Positions 36,180 through 45,572 of a DNA stretch of 64,000 nt are shown here, piece after piece. The translations under genes were made by a program, and so were the position numbers. Each line of letters starts with the position of its first letter. The stretch's first letter is position 1. The notes under the pieces are model-generated. The model did not search any database. It was given only the letters and a program-made list of their open reading frames with translations, and had not been told where the DNA came from. The DNA comes from Planctomycetota bacterium (GTDB lineage: Bacteria > Planctomycetota > UBA8742 > UBA2392): assembly GCA_019636195.1 (NCBI GenBank), contig JAHBYA010000019.1:1-64000 (forward strand). Direction: 5' to 3'.

Positions 36180-36769
36180 CACTCCGCCTCCCGGGCTGCC
36201 AGCTTTTCCAGCAGCTCGCGTTCACGGATCAGGTCAAGGTCTTCCGGCGCGCCCACGCGGTCAAGGTCGGCAAACGCGGGGTCGGCAAGCTGCCTCAGCA
36301 GACGCAACTCTTCCAGCGACGGCTTTTCTGCGCGGGCGGGGGCGGGCTCGTCGGCAACCAGGTACTCGAACTCATTGAACTCGATTTCTTCGGCGTCGGA
36401 ATCGGCTGCGTCGTCGGCGACTTCCACCGGGGTATTGGCCGGCGCGTCGCCGTCACGCAGGAACATGAAAATTCCCACGCCCACCAGCAGCAGCGCGGCT
36501 ACCGGCCCGACCAGCTTCAACAGCAGGCCGCTGCGGCCCGGCGTTTCGCCGTACAGTTTGCGCTCGTGAAAGTTCTTCCAAAAGCGGCCCTGAAAGCCCG
36601 GGCTGAGCTCCGGCACCTCGTAAATGTCCAGCCACTGCTCAAGGGTGCGTTCCTGCTCAATGGCTTTGCGCAACTCGGGATCGTGCTGTGCAGCCGCAAG
36701 CAGCGCCTGGGCCCGGTTAGGCTCAAGCGTGCCGCGCACGAAAGCCTGCAAGTCGTCTCTGAAGTCCAT
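36179..36769 (-). CDS. Anti-sigma-like single-pass membrane protein
   Basis: 196 residues. A cytoplasmic helical region (1-75, DDLQAFVRGTLEPNRAQALL, DPELRKAIEQERTLEQWL) resembles the N-terminal sigma-binding part of membrane anti-sigma factors, but without the zinc-binding HxxxCxxC. One transmembrane helix (82-104) is followed by an acidic external part (NEFEYLVADEP, SLEELRLLRQLADPAFADLD). No sigma gene is adjacent; the nearest is 9 kb away. Its stop overlaps the start of the secreted helical protein. Anti-sigma function is inference from layout. Confidence 0.65.
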   Translation of the reverse strand: MDFRDDLQAFVRGTLEPNRAQALLAAAQHDPELRKAIEQERTLEQWLDIYEVPELSPGFQGRFWKNFHERKLYGETPGRSGLLLKLVGPVAALLLVGVGIFMFLRDGDAPANTPVEVADDAADSDAEEIEFNEFEYLVADEPAPARAEKPSLEELRLLRQLADPAFADLDRVGAPEDLDLIRERELLEKLAAREAE

Positions 36770-36862
36770 GTCGCACCCTGCTTTTTCCCGGCACCGCCGG
36801 GGTTGCAACTGTTTAACCCCATGGTGGGGCACGGGTATCAGGATTTCTGGTAAAAGGTAGCC

Positions 36863-39217
36863 ATGAACTTCAGGCGCTCGTCGGCCCCTGTGATTGCCTT
36901 CATTCTGCTGCTGGTGCTGGTACTGGGCGGCTTGGGGTGGCTGATTTCGCGCCAGAAGCAGCCCCGCGTCAATCAACCCGACATCGCCGACGAAGGCGAA
37001 CCGGAACCAGGCCCCGCCCCCCTGCCCCGCAACAACCAGGCGCCCGAGCCGGCGCCACAGCCGCAACCGGAGCCGCCGCTGGTGTCGTCGTTTGAGCCGG
37101 CTGTGCTGCCCCCGCACACGCGCTTTCGTGCCCGCGTGCTTGAAGCCGACGCCGCCCTGTCGCTTGCCACCCCGCCGGAAGCCGGCAGCAAAGAGGCCTG
37201 GTACGCGTACTCGACGCTTGAGCAGCTGCAGTCGCGTTTCGCGCCTCACGCGCGCCTGCTGTTTGAGGGCCGCCACGCCGACGCAGCCGCCTTTGAAGCC
37301 GAAGTCAATGCCGCGTTCCTGAAGCCCGACGTGGCCTCCAGGGCTTTCCAGCGCGACAAGGCCCGGCGCGTTGAGTTGTGGCTGCACAACAACGCGCGCC
37401 TGCCGGGCACCGAGCGGCTTGCGCCGCCGGGCGTGAACATCCCGCTGAACCGCCGGTTACAGGAGCACGTGGACACTGCGGCGCTGGCTTCGTGGCTGGA
37501 AGCCATGGAATCTGAGTTCGGGGCAACCAGCTACGGCGACGCGCTGCCGCTGGACATTGTGGTGTTTGCAAACCCGGACGCCTACCTGGACTTCACGCGC
37601 AAGCGCCTGCGGCTTGAGGTGCCGTCGTGGTCCGCGGGCATGTACAGCACAAGCTGGCAGGTCGTTGCGCTGCCGGTTGCCGGCAACGTCAGCCTGGCCG
37701 AGGTCGCGCGCCACGAAATGTTCCATGCACTGCAAGCCGACCTCGCGCCCGAAAGCTTGCTGGTGCCCTGGTTCGCGGAGGGCACAGCCGAGTGGCTTGA
37801 CAAGGCGCCGCCGATGGGCGCGCTGCGCACGCACGCTGAGTTCAGCGGCGCGGCATGGGGCTATCTGGGCGTCCTGGTCGAGCGCGGCTTCACGGTCAAC
37901 CTGCCCGAGTTTCTGCAACTTGAGCTGGCGGCCTTTTACGCCAGCCCTGAAATGAACTACCTGCTGGCCTACCTGTGGGTCGATTTCGCGCGCACCGAGG
38001 ACGACCTGCTGCCGCTGTACCGCGAGTTCTGGGAGCTGCTCAAGCGCGGGACCGACCGCGCGCAGGCCTACGCCCGCACGTTCGGCGGCCTGAATTTCGA
38101 CGCCATCACCGCGCGCTTTTTGGCGCGCGCGCGCAAGGCCCCGCGCAACACCGTCGCGCCGGGGTTTTCTCACGACGCACCCGAGGCCGCGCTTGGCAGC
38201 GTTCCGCCCGAGCTTTCGGGCACGCCCGCCCCGCCCGCCGCCCAGGGCGAAGTCTCCGCGGGCTGGTTTGCCGCGCTGGCTGAGTTGCAGCGCCGCGGCA
38301 TCGACTCGTCGCGGACCGCCTACTTCAAGGGCGAGTTTGACCTGATCATCGTTGCCATCGACAGCAGCGAAAGCATGGCCCGACGCATTGAGGAAGATTG
38401 GTTCGACTGGGACGGTTTCTCGCGCTGGCTGTTCGCGCTGCGCTATGCCGGCACGCTGGCGTTCACGCGCAAGGGCCAGGACGGCATGGAAGAAGTGCCG
38501 CCCGAGGTGCTGATGTCGCTGGTCGAAGCCGTGCTGACCGACAAGCAGGCCGAGTTCATGGACGCGACCGGCGTGAAAGTCAGTGAGCAGATCATCAAGG
38601 ACATCAAGGACGGCTACAAGAACTTTGACCTGCAGCCCGGCGCACTCAAGAACATGCGCCGTCGCGAGCTGTGCCGCCACACAGCCGAGAGCATCACGTG
38701 GTACTGGGGCACGCGCCAGGACCGCGCCAAGGTCGTGGTCGTGGACTACAACATCAACGCCGTGACGGAAAAGGACGAAAGCGCCTTTCAGTCGCAGGGC
38801 TTCAAGTCCAGCGCCAGCCCGATTGCCAAACTTTTCAGCAAGACCGCCGGCAACGTGGCGCCGGGCGGCAGCGACGGCACGGACTGCGACTGGTGGATCG
38901 GCTTGACCGGCATCACCAGCGCGGCTGTCGGTGAGAAGTCGCAGCGCGTGGCCTGCCTGTTCTTCACCGACAGCATGAACTGCGCGGGCGCGTACGGTCA
39001 CCCGGAAAGCAACCTGGGCAGCGAGACCTACAACCGCGACCAGCAAAGCATGGCCGACGCATTTGTCCTGAAGTGGCGTGAGGCGTACCTGGACAGCACG
39101 ACTTCGGTGCTGCAATTGATCACGCTGCCCGGCGGCGAGAACAAGGGCCTGCAATACGTGCGCGAGAAGGTGACCGAGGCCAAGCTCGACAACTGGGCCG
39201 AACGCTTCCGAAAGTAG
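36863..39217 (+). CDS. Membrane-anchored gluzincin-type protease (DUF1570-like) with vWA-like motif
   Basis: 784 residues. An N-terminal transmembrane helix (VIAFILLLVLVLGGLGWLI) and a Pro-rich linker lead to a region with zinc-protease signature ARHEMFHALQ (His284, Glu285, His288) and WFAEGTAEWL, whose Glu306 lies 18 residues after the second His, as in gluzincins and planctomycete DUF1570 proteins. A second part starts at ~480 with VAIDSSESMARR, a DxSxS metal-adhesion motif (Asp500, Ser502, Ser504) like von Willebrand A domains; LCRHTAESITWYWG and CLFFTDSMNCAGAYG follow. Probably an extracytoplasmic protease; substrate unknown. It is convergent with the glycosyltransferase gene, 3 bp apart. 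Confidence 0.75.
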   Translation: MNFRRSSAPVIAFILLLVLVLGGLGWLISRQKQPRVNQPDIADEGEPEPGPAPLPRNNQAPEPAPQPQPEPPLVSSFEPAVLPPHTRFRARVLEADAALSLATPPEAGSKEAWYAYSTLEQLQSRFAPHARLLFEGRHADAAAFEAEVNAAFLKPDVASRAFQRDKARRVELWLHNNARLPGTERLAPPGVNIPLNRRLQEHVDTAALASWLEAMESEFGATSYGDALPLDIVVFANPDAYLDFTRKRLRLEVPSWSAGMYSTSWQVVALPVAGNVSLAEVARHEMFHALQADLAPESLLVPWFAEGTAEWLDKAPPMGALRTHAEFSGAAWGYLGVLVERGFTVNLPEFLQLELAAFYASPEMNYLLAYLWVDFARTEDDLLPLYREFWELLKRGTDRAQAYARTFGGLNFDAITARFLARARKAPRNTVAPGFSHDAPEAALGSVPPELSGTPAPPAAQGEVSAGWFAALAELQRRGIDSSRTAYFKGEFDLIIVAIDSSESMARRIEEDWFDWDGFSRWLFALRYAGTLAFTRKGQDGMEEVPPEVLMSLVEAVLTDKQAEFMDATGVKVSEQIIKDIKDGYKNFDLQPGALKNMRRRELCRHTAESITWYWGTRQDRAKVVVVDYNINAVTEKDESAFQSQGFKSSASPIAKLFSKTAGNVAPGGSDGTDCDWWIGLTGITSAAVGEKSQRVACLFFTDSMNCAGAYGHPESNLGSETYNRDQQSMADAFVLKWREAYLDSTTSVLQLITLPGGENKGLQYVREKVTEAKLDNWAERFRK

Positions 39218-39220
39218 GCG

Positions 39221-40384
39221 TCAGGAGTCCAGCACTTTTTCGTATGCGTCGGCGGCCTTCTGCACTGAGTACTGCCCGGCGGCGGCGCGGGCGGCGTTTG
39301 CGTATCTTTCGCGCGGGCCTGACATGGCAATGCGTATCGCCGTGGCCACGGCGTGCGCGTCAGCAAAGTCCCCCACCACCCAGCCGCACTGGTGCTGCTC
39401 GATCAACCGGGCCAGCTCGCTTTCGGGTGGCGCCAGCGCCAGCACGGGGCGGCCTGCAGCCAGAATCCCCTGCAACTTGCTGGGCATGGCCAGGCGGTCC
39501 GCGCCGGGCTCAAGGGCGATCACAGCCAGGTCGCAGGCGGCAAGGCTGTCCGGCAAGGCCTCCAGCGGCTGGTAATCGAAAAAGCGTACGTTGGGAAGGT
39601 CTTTGGCCAGTTGCTTCGTTTGCTCAAGTCTGGCGCCGCGGCCGATGAAGCACAGCACGCATTCAGGCAGCTCGGCCATTGCGCGGGTCAAGCCGTCCAA
39701 GGGATGCAGCAAGCCAAGGTTGCCGCTGTACTGGATCACGAACGGCTCAAGCAGCCCGTGTTCGCGGGCGAACGCGCTGTCTGCTTTGGCGCGCGGCGTA
39801 ATCGCTTGCGTATCGACCCAGTTGGGTATGACTGTGGCATTGGCACGTGGCTGCAACTCCCGGGCTTTGTCGGCCATGCCGGGTGTAAGTGTGACCACAC
39901 GCCCGCGCGCCAGCGCCCGGCGCTGGGCAAAGCGCAACAACCACGCGACCAGCCCGGGCTTCAGCCGGCCCAAGGCGATGCCAAGCTCCGGGTGAATGTC
40001 GTGCAGCACGTAGATGTACTTTCGGCCGATCCAGGAAAGCCACCACCCGACAAGCCCCAGCATCGGCGGGCTGGAAGGCATCAGGAAGATGCCGCGGGAA
40101 AACAGCGCGCGCCAGAAAGTCACCGTCGTCACCCACCACGCGGCAAATGCGCGCGCGAGCAGCGACTTGCCCGCCGGGGCCCAACAGCGCGACACACGCA
40201 CGCCGTCCATCACTTCGCGGCTGGGCGCCGCCGCGCGCACGCCCTGGTAGCGCGGCTTAAAGGTCAGCACGCGCACGGTGTGCCCGCGCGCCGCCAGCTC
40301 ACGGGCCAGCAGCGCAAACAATTGCCCGTCGGCGGCCACATCAGGCGGAAAGTGCGGCAGCAACATCGTGATGCGTCGTGGCAT
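39221..40384 (-). CDS. GT4-family glycosyltransferase (WbuB-like)
   Basis: 387 residues of GT-B fold. Seen: N-terminal LLPHFPPDVAADGQLFALLARELAARGHTVRVLT, VLHDIHPELG, VIPNWVDTQAI, donor-site QYSGNLGLLHPLDGL, and the C-terminal nucleotide-sugar block LAMPSKLQGILAAGRPVLA with EX7-type spacing. This is the pattern of WbuB/WcaI-like retaining enzymes of cell-surface polysaccharide synthesis. Donor and acceptor are unknown. No linked polysaccharide cluster is adjacent; gmd lies 8 kb away. No clear ribosome-binding site. Confidence 0.88.
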   Translation of the reverse strand: MPRRITMLLPHFPPDVAADGQLFALLARELAARGHTVRVLTFKPRYQGVRAAAPSREVMDGVRVSRCWAPAGKSLLARAFAAWWVTTVTFWRALFSRGIFLMPSSPPMLGLVGWWLSWIGRKYIYVLHDIHPELGIALGRLKPGLVAWLLRFAQRRALARGRVVTLTPGMADKARELQPRANATVIPNWVDTQAITPRAKADSAFAREHGLLEPFVIQYSGNLGLLHPLDGLTRAMAELPECVLCFIGRGARLEQTKQLAKDLPNVRFFDYQPLEALPDSLAACDLAVIALEPGADRLAMPSKLQGILAAGRPVLALAPPESELARLIEQHQCGWVVGDFADAHAVATAIRIAMSGPRERYANAARAAAGQYSVQKAADAYEKVLDS

Positions 40385-40514
40385 GGGCTTGGTTTAGCAA
40401 TTTGCCGCGAAGTGCGCGAAGGACGCGAAGCTGTTTGCATGTCTCATACGAAGGCACAAAGAACCGCAAGGGCGCACTTGACCCTTTGTGTCTTCGTGTG
40501 AGACCGCACCAGCC

Positions 40515-40563
40515 GAAAAAACGCCAAGGACGCGAGGGTGCAAAGCGCGCCCCCGCGTCCTTG
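40515..40563 (-). terminator. Factor-independent terminator of the polytopic membrane protein gene
   Basis: On the minus strand, a 10-bp stem CAAGGACGCG/CGCGTCCTTG (arms 40554-40563 and 40525-40534) is followed by GC and then a run of T (40516-40521). It begins 12 nt after the stop at 40575. The adjacent 40440-40500 carries another imperfect inverted repeat (ACGAAGGCACAAAG with CTTTGTGTCTTCGT). Confidence 0.75.
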
Positions 40564-40574
40564 CGGCAAGTCTT

Positions 40575-41831
40575 TTACACCCGTGTGTTGATAGCTTTGT
40601 CCTTGAAGGTGTGCAGGTTGAACAAGAACGCATCATGGAAGTAATGCGTCAGCAGCAGGCCGAAGCCCAGCAGGTAGTACGCCTGCAACACCGCGCCCGG
40701 CTTGTACGTCAACGTGCCCGGCTCGCCGCTGCCGGCGAACATCCCCACGCCTTGCGCCATCGAAAGGATCAGCGCCACACCCATGATGATCGCGATGATC
40801 GCGGCAACGATGCCAAGCGCCACGCCGTAATAGCGGCGCCCGGTGTTGTCGTCGCTGCTCAGCCACTTCACGAAGGGGTTCAGCTTCACGCCCCCCTTTA
40901 CCTGCGTGCGCATGATGAACCAGGTAAGCGCGATGTACTGGATGCTGTGCCAAAGGTTGAAACCCTGGAAGCTGCTGTCCAGGTTCGGAAGCAAGGGGCA
41001 GAACAACCCTACGCCAATCGCGCACACGATCAGCAACGCCTTGGGCTTGTGCAGGATGCCCAGCTTGTGTTCACGCGCCGACTTCACCAGCCACAGCGTC
41101 GTGCAAAGCAGGAAGCCCGCCAGGTTGGCCATCCAGAACCAGTCGCTCAGGATGAAGTCCGGCAGCATCGGGTGCACGCGCCCGATATGGAACTTCCAGG
41201 CGCGCGCCGTATCTACGCCGAACCACTGTGTGAACCAGGCAAATGCCATGCTGTTTTCATTGACCAGCACCATGCGGAAACTGCTGAACGGGTACAGCGG
41301 AAACAGCACCGCGCCAATATCGATCAGCCGCGAGCGCAGGCTGGGCTTGACGGCATCGCGGTCCTGGTAAAAGCGCACGACGTAACTGAGCTGGTGAATG
41401 ATGTGCAGACTGGCAATAAAGAAGAAGCCGGTCAGCAGCAACGTGCGCGTAAGCTCGGACGACAGCGCCATGATCGCCACAAACGGCACCACGGCAAAGC
41501 TGGCAACGAACCAGATTTTCTCGCGCTTGCGGAACTCGGGGTGCATCCATGTGCGGGTGTAAGTTACCCACACGTGCGGGCCGCCGGCCAGCACCATGAC
41601 CACAAGGCTGACAATGTCTTCGGCCACGCCCATCCGGGTGGCGGCGTCAAAGCTGGCGTAGCGCTCAAGAAAGAACAGCGACAGGTAGTAAATCAGCGGC
41701 GGGATCGGCGCCAGCAAGGCCGGCAGAATGATCCAGCGCTTGTCCCACGAAGGGTTGAATATCCACCCGGCGGCTGAAGTGCTTGCCGCCCGGTCTTGTG
41801 CAATTGCGCCAACAGTAACCTGTCCAGCCAT
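40575..41831 (-). CDS. Polytopic membrane protein with paired histidines
   Basis: 418 residues with about nine hydrophobic helices (WIILPALLAPIPPLIYYL, IVSLVVMVLAGGPHVWVTY, YYGVALGIVAAIIAIIMGVA). Histidines sit in or next to helices in repeated pairs: LHIIHQLSY, GFNLWHSIQY and LLTHYFHDAFLFNLHTF, with HPEFRKREK in a loop. This could be a metal site as in membrane oxygenases or desaturases, but I do not recognise the family. Start 41831 (MAGQVTV) is preferred because the upstream extension is Pro/Arg-rich and unlike a membrane N-terminus. It stands alone with its own terminator. Confidence 0.7.
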   Translation of the reverse strand: MAGQVTVGAIAQDRAASTSAAGWIFNPSWDKRWIILPALLAPIPPLIYYLSLFFLERYASFDAATRMGVAEDIVSLVVMVLAGGPHVWVTYTRTWMHPEFRKREKIWFVASFAVVPFVAIMALSSELTRTLLLTGFFFIASLHIIHQLSYVVRFYQDRDAVKPSLRSRLIDIGAVLFPLYPFSSFRMVLVNENSMAFAWFTQWFGVDTARAWKFHIGRVHPMLPDFILSDWFWMANLAGFLLCTTLWLVKSAREHKLGILHKPKALLIVCAIGVGLFCPLLPNLDSSFQGFNLWHSIQYIALTWFIMRTQVKGGVKLNPFVKWLSSDDNTGRRYYGVALGIVAAIIAIIMGVALILSMAQGVGMFAGSGEPGTLTYKPGAVLQAYYLLGFGLLLTHYFHDAFLFNLHTFKDKAINTRV

Positions 41832-42531
41832 TGTCTCGCCCTTGGGGTCTTTAATCGGGGGAAGAATGTAAGGGAAAGACAGGCGACAGGCAACGGGTTG
41901 CGGCAGCAATCAAATCAGACCCGTCAAGACCGGATTAATGGGTTCTGGTGTGCGGCAGAGTCCCGCTGTTTGACCAAGGTTCCGGACTTGCCGCGCGCTG
42001 ACGCGCGGTTCTTGTTATCGGCAGACAGCAAATGCACTGATGGCGACATGTGCAGTTAAAACAAACGGGGGAGGCAACGCACCTCCCCCGCTCCCGGGGC
42101 GAGGGAGAGCCGAGGCGCCCTCCCTCTTACTGCAAATGGTTCGTCAAGCACGTGGCGTGAGTGAGCATGCGGCAACCGTGGCTGCTCAGGCAGGCGTCGG
42201 GCTTGATGTTGTGGGTTGGGTTCGCGGGACGGGGCAGCGACACTGCCCAGTGGATTCGTGCCGATGCCCCGGCCGCGCGAATGGTATGCGGGATCCCCCC
42301 TCCCTCGGACATCCTTCAGACAGACCGACACACACGCGGAGCGACCGCAGCTGCCAGTCTCGGATGTACCCGGGAGTGAAGCCGCAAGGTGGGAAGTCGG
42401 CGGGACCGTGCTCGGCGCTGCCTGTTTCCTGCCTTGCTGCGTCACACCTAAAAACGGGGCATGACAGACCCGGTTCAAAAAATTCTGTCAGAATCATGAC
42501 CCGGGCATGACGGCCGGCTTTGGAAACCGCC
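41832..42531. other. Left part of a 1.25-kb non-coding region
   Basis: No convincing gene: the available frames on both strands are short and of unnatural composition. It contains hairpin CCGCGCG/CGCGCGG (41991-42008) followed by TTCTTGTT on the plus strand, and a perfect 9-bp stem CGGGGGAGG/CCTCCCCCG (42066-42090) next to a second CTCCC/GGGAG block, reminiscent of dispersed palindromes. The rest (42100-42520) is featureless to me. Confidence 0.4.
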
Positions 42532-42951
42532 AAGGGCCGCGAAGTACCGCGAAGAACGACAAGGGCTTTCAACCACGAATCTTCATGTAATCAGCTCACC
42601 GCCATAGCGCCAAAGGACTTTTCCCGCATTGGCGGTCATTGCATGACCACCAGCGTCCGGCGAAAGGCGATTTCACCACAGAGCGCACAGTGGCCACAGA
42701 AGAAAGCACAATCGGTCAGTCAGCCGCATTCTGTCGCAACACCGGATACCTGCTGGTTCATGTGCTCTCTGCGCACGCGTGCAAGGAAACTCCTCCCTGA
42801 ACTCTGTGTCCTCTGTGGTGATCCATGTAGTTTCCGGATGGTGGTGGTCATGCAATTGGCGCTTTGGCGCTGTAAGCACTTCACTTGTGCAGATTCGTGC
42901 CGATTCGTGGTTGAAAGCAGTTGCAGTTCTTGGCGGTTCTTCGCGGCCCTT
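42532..42951. repeat. Large nested imperfect palindrome
   Basis: Four blocks in the left arm recur as reverse complements, in mirrored order, in the right arm: 42532-42544 with 42939-42951 (13 nt), 42565-42580 with 42903-42918 (16 nt), 42638-42651 with 42843-42856 (14 nt) and 42673-42683 with 42811-42821 (11 nt). Arms of ~150 nt surround a ~130-nt centre. Spacers between blocks are diverged. No protein is apparent. It ends 130 nt before the thrS start. Confidence 0.75.
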
Positions 42952-43081
42952 CGCGGTTCCCCACCGTTGCCGTTGAAACAAATCCCGCTACCCTTGCGTT
43001 CTGTACTTGGCCACGGTGGGCCGTATCCACCGGGTCGTTTCGCGTGACGGTTCGTGTCCGTCCCGCAACAGGAGAAAAACC

Positions 43082-45052
43082 ATGATCAGCGTAAAGCTGC
43101 CCGACGGCAGCGCAAAGCAACTGTCCGATGGCGCATCCGCCGCCGACCTCGCCAAAGAAATCTCCGATGGGCTTGCCCGCGTGGCTGTCGCCGCAAAGGT
43201 CAACGGCAATGTCGTTGACCTGCAACGCCCCCTGCCCGACGGCGCCGAAGTCGCCATTTTAACCAAGCGCGACAAAGAAGCCCTTGAAGTCCTGCGCCAC
43301 AGCGCCGCCCACCTGATGGCTGACGCCATTCTGCGCGTTTACCCGAAAGCCCAGCTCACCATCGGCCCCGTCGTGGACGAGGGCTTCTACTACGACATCT
43401 ACTACCCCGACGGCAAGATCAGCGTCGATGATTTTCCTAAGATCGAAGCCGAGATGGCCAAGATCGTAAAGCAAGGCCACCCCTTCGTGCGCTGCGTCAG
43501 CGGCTACGACGACGCCAACGAACATTACGCCCGCTACAAGGCCATCGACGGCGGACACAACAAGTTCAAGCAGGAGCTGGTCGGCGGCATCAAAGACCGC
43601 GGCGAAGAACTGACCTTCTACAAGCACGGCGATTTCATCGACCTGTGCCGCGGCCCCCACGTGCCCGACACTTCGTGGCTAAAGCACGTCAAGCTCACCA
43701 AGGTCGCCGGCAGCTACTGGCGCGCCGACGCAAGCAAAGAGCAGTTGCAGCGCGTGTACGGCATCGCGTTTTTCAGCAAGCAGGAACTCGAAGACCACTT
43801 CAAGTTCCTTGAAGAAGCCCGCAAGCGCGACCACCGCGTACTCGGCGAGCAACTTGAGCTGTTCTTCATGGACGAAGACGCGCCGGGCTTTCCGTTCTTT
43901 TATCCCAAGGGCGCGCGCATCTGGAACCTGCTGGTTGACTTCATGCGCAGCAACCTGCGCAAGCGCGGCTACGTCGAAGTCAAAACCCCGATCGTGCTAA
44001 GTGAATCCATGTGGCACACCAGCGGCCACTACCAGAACTATCTGGAAAACATGTTCTTCACCAAGATGAAGCTGCGCGACGAAAAGGACCCGGCCAAGAT
44101 CAACGAAAACGTCGAAGAAGACCGCCCCATGGCCGTCAAGCCCATGAACTGCCCGGGGCATTTGATGCTCTACCGCACCCGGCTTCACAGCCACAACGAG
44201 TTTCCGTTGCGCATCGCCGAGATGGGCCTTGTGCACCGGCGTGAACTAAGCGGCGTGCGGCACGGCCTGTTTCGAGTGCAGGCGTTTACCCAGGACGACG
44301 CGCATCACTTTTGTACCCCGGACCAGATCAAGGGCGAGATCCAGTTGCTGATCAAGTTTTTCAAGGAGATTTACGGCGCCTTCGGGCTGGATGACGTTCA
44401 CATCGAACTTTCAACCAAGCCGGCCAAAGCCATCGGCGATGCCGCGGTCTGGGAGAAAGCCGAAAGCGCGCTGAAAGAGACCCTCGAAGAAATGGGCGTC
44501 AACTACAAGCTCAACCCCGGCGATGGCGCGTTTTACGGGCCCAAGATTGACTTTCACATCCGGGACAGCCTGAAACGTTCATGGCAGTGCGGGACCATCC
44601 AGCTGGACTTTTCCATGCCCGCGCGCTTTGGCTTGGTGTACGTGGGCGCCGACGGCGCGCGCCACACCCCGGTCATGATTCACCGCGCGTGCTACGGCAG
44701 CGTGGAGCGCTTCATGGGGATTTTGATTGAGCACTTCGCCGGCGCGTTTCCGTTGTGGCTGGCGCCGTTGCAGGTGCAGATCATCCCGGTGAGCGAAAAG
44801 TTCATCGATTACGCCAAACAGGTGAACGAGAAGCTGCTCGAGTTCGGCCTGCGCTCGGAAGTGAACCTGAAAGATGACCGTGTGGGCTACAAGATCCGCG
44901 AGTCCAGCCTGCAAAAGATCCCCTACGCCATAGTGGTCGGCGAAAAGGAAGTCGAAAACGGCAGCATCAACGTAAGAAGCCGCGACAAAGGAGAACTGGG
45001 CGAAATGGCTATCAACAAGTTCCTCGAGAACCTCGAAGAGTGGCGCAAGTAG
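43082..45052 (+). CDS. thrS: Threonyl-tRNA synthetase
   Basis: 656 residues. Charges tRNA-Thr. Full domain set: N-terminal TGS (1-60, ISVKLPDGSAKQL), editing domain with HSAAHLMADA and YKHGDFIDLCRGPHV (HxxxH and Cys), class II catalytic core with MNCPGHL (zinc Cys), GLVHRRELSGVRHGLFRVQAFTQDDAH (motif 2, zinc His), VMIHRACYGSVERFMGILIEH (motif 3), and an anticodon-binding domain. AGGAGA 6 nt before the ATG at 43082 fixes the start; the frame extends 25 codons farther without support. No T-box leader was recognised upstream. Confidence 0.98.
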   Translation: MISVKLPDGSAKQLSDGASAADLAKEISDGLARVAVAAKVNGNVVDLQRPLPDGAEVAILTKRDKEALEVLRHSAAHLMADAILRVYPKAQLTIGPVVDEGFYYDIYYPDGKISVDDFPKIEAEMAKIVKQGHPFVRCVSGYDDANEHYARYKAIDGGHNKFKQELVGGIKDRGEELTFYKHGDFIDLCRGPHVPDTSWLKHVKLTKVAGSYWRADASKEQLQRVYGIAFFSKQELEDHFKFLEEARKRDHRVLGEQLELFFMDEDAPGFPFFYPKGARIWNLLVDFMRSNLRKRGYVEVKTPIVLSESMWHTSGHYQNYLENMFFTKMKLRDEKDPAKINENVEEDRPMAVKPMNCPGHLMLYRTRLHSHNEFPLRIAEMGLVHRRELSGVRHGLFRVQAFTQDDAHHFCTPDQIKGEIQLLIKFFKEIYGAFGLDDVHIELSTKPAKAIGDAAVWEKAESALKETLEEMGVNYKLNPGDGAFYGPKIDFHIRDSLKRSWQCGTIQLDFSMPARFGLVYVGADGARHTPVMIHRACYGSVERFMGILIEHFAGAFPLWLAPLQVQIIPVSEKFIDYAKQVNEKLLEFGLRSEVNLKDDRVGYKIRESSLQKIPYAIVVGEKEVENGSINVRSRDKGELGEMAINKFLENLEEWRK

Positions 45053-45076
45053 AACAAACCCAACCAAAACCAGAGC

Positions 45077-45130
45077 CCATCGCGTAAGCGATGGAGCAAC
45101 CAGCGAGCCCCGGGCACAATTCCCGGGGCT
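45077..45130 (+). terminator. thrS terminator region with two hairpins
   Basis: The first hairpin, CCATCGC-GTAA-GCGATGG (45077-45094), has a GNRA-type tetraloop. The second, AGCCCCGGG/CCCGGGGCT (45106-45114 with 45122-45130), is 9 bp and runs into TGTTCAC. They begin 25 nt after the thrS stop. The second is the more likely terminator. Confidence 0.6.
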
Positions 45131-45179
45131 TGTTCACAATCCAAGTCACCCGGCCAGGGACACGCAGCGCCCGAACCGC

Positions 45180-45571
45180 TTAAGCAAGCCAAGAAACAAG
45201 AGCCCGGAGCGCAAGCGACGGGTGTAGTCACCACAGAGCCACGGAGGCAACTGTCAGCCCCGAGTAACGACGACGCCGCGAAGGCACGAAAGCGCGAAAG
45301 AACGCCAATAGCCCACCTCGCGATCTTCGCGGCCAAAGCCGTTGCATTGAATCAGCAAACACGTCAGGTCGTGCGTGGCGGGCGAAAGTTTGCCTCTCGC
45401 CAAGATGCCAAGTGCGTTATCAACAACAGACGTACTGCGAACCTTGCGAGAGGCCGCTGTTCATCTGGACCACGCACGGGCGGGGCGCCCGTGCCACAGA
45501 CACATCTGCGTTCATCCGCGTGAATCTGCGGACCGTCGTCGCAGTTCCCACTCGCTTTGCGGACCTGTGGT
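45180..45571. repeat. Degenerate inverted-repeat region
   Basis: Non-coding. It begins with CACCACAG (near 45230), ends with the complement CTGTGGTG (near 45565), and carries purine-periodic motifs (CGCGAAGGCACGAAAGCG, CGCCAAGATGCCAAG) plus ATCTGCG/ATCCGCG runs near 45506-45535. A perfect 8-bp hairpin CACGGGCG/CGCCCGTG is at 45475-45493. The vocabulary is shared with 42532-42951 and 40385-40574. Blocks are too diverged to call copies of one unit. Confidence 0.5.
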
Positions 45572-45572
45572 G

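Noticed and set aside
37457..39154. 565-codon minus-strand frame opposite the protease gene
   Set aside because: Shadow composition; the plus strand carries HExxH and DxSxS motifs.
42056..42478. 140-codon minus-strand frame in the non-coding kilobase
   Set aside because: Ser/Pro/Arg/Gly-rich without hydrophobic core, no ribosome-binding site, and overlaps hairpins.
42600..43081. T-box leader before thrS
   Set aside because: I could not find the conserved T-box bulge sequence or a specifier stem; the region is the nested palindrome and its flank.
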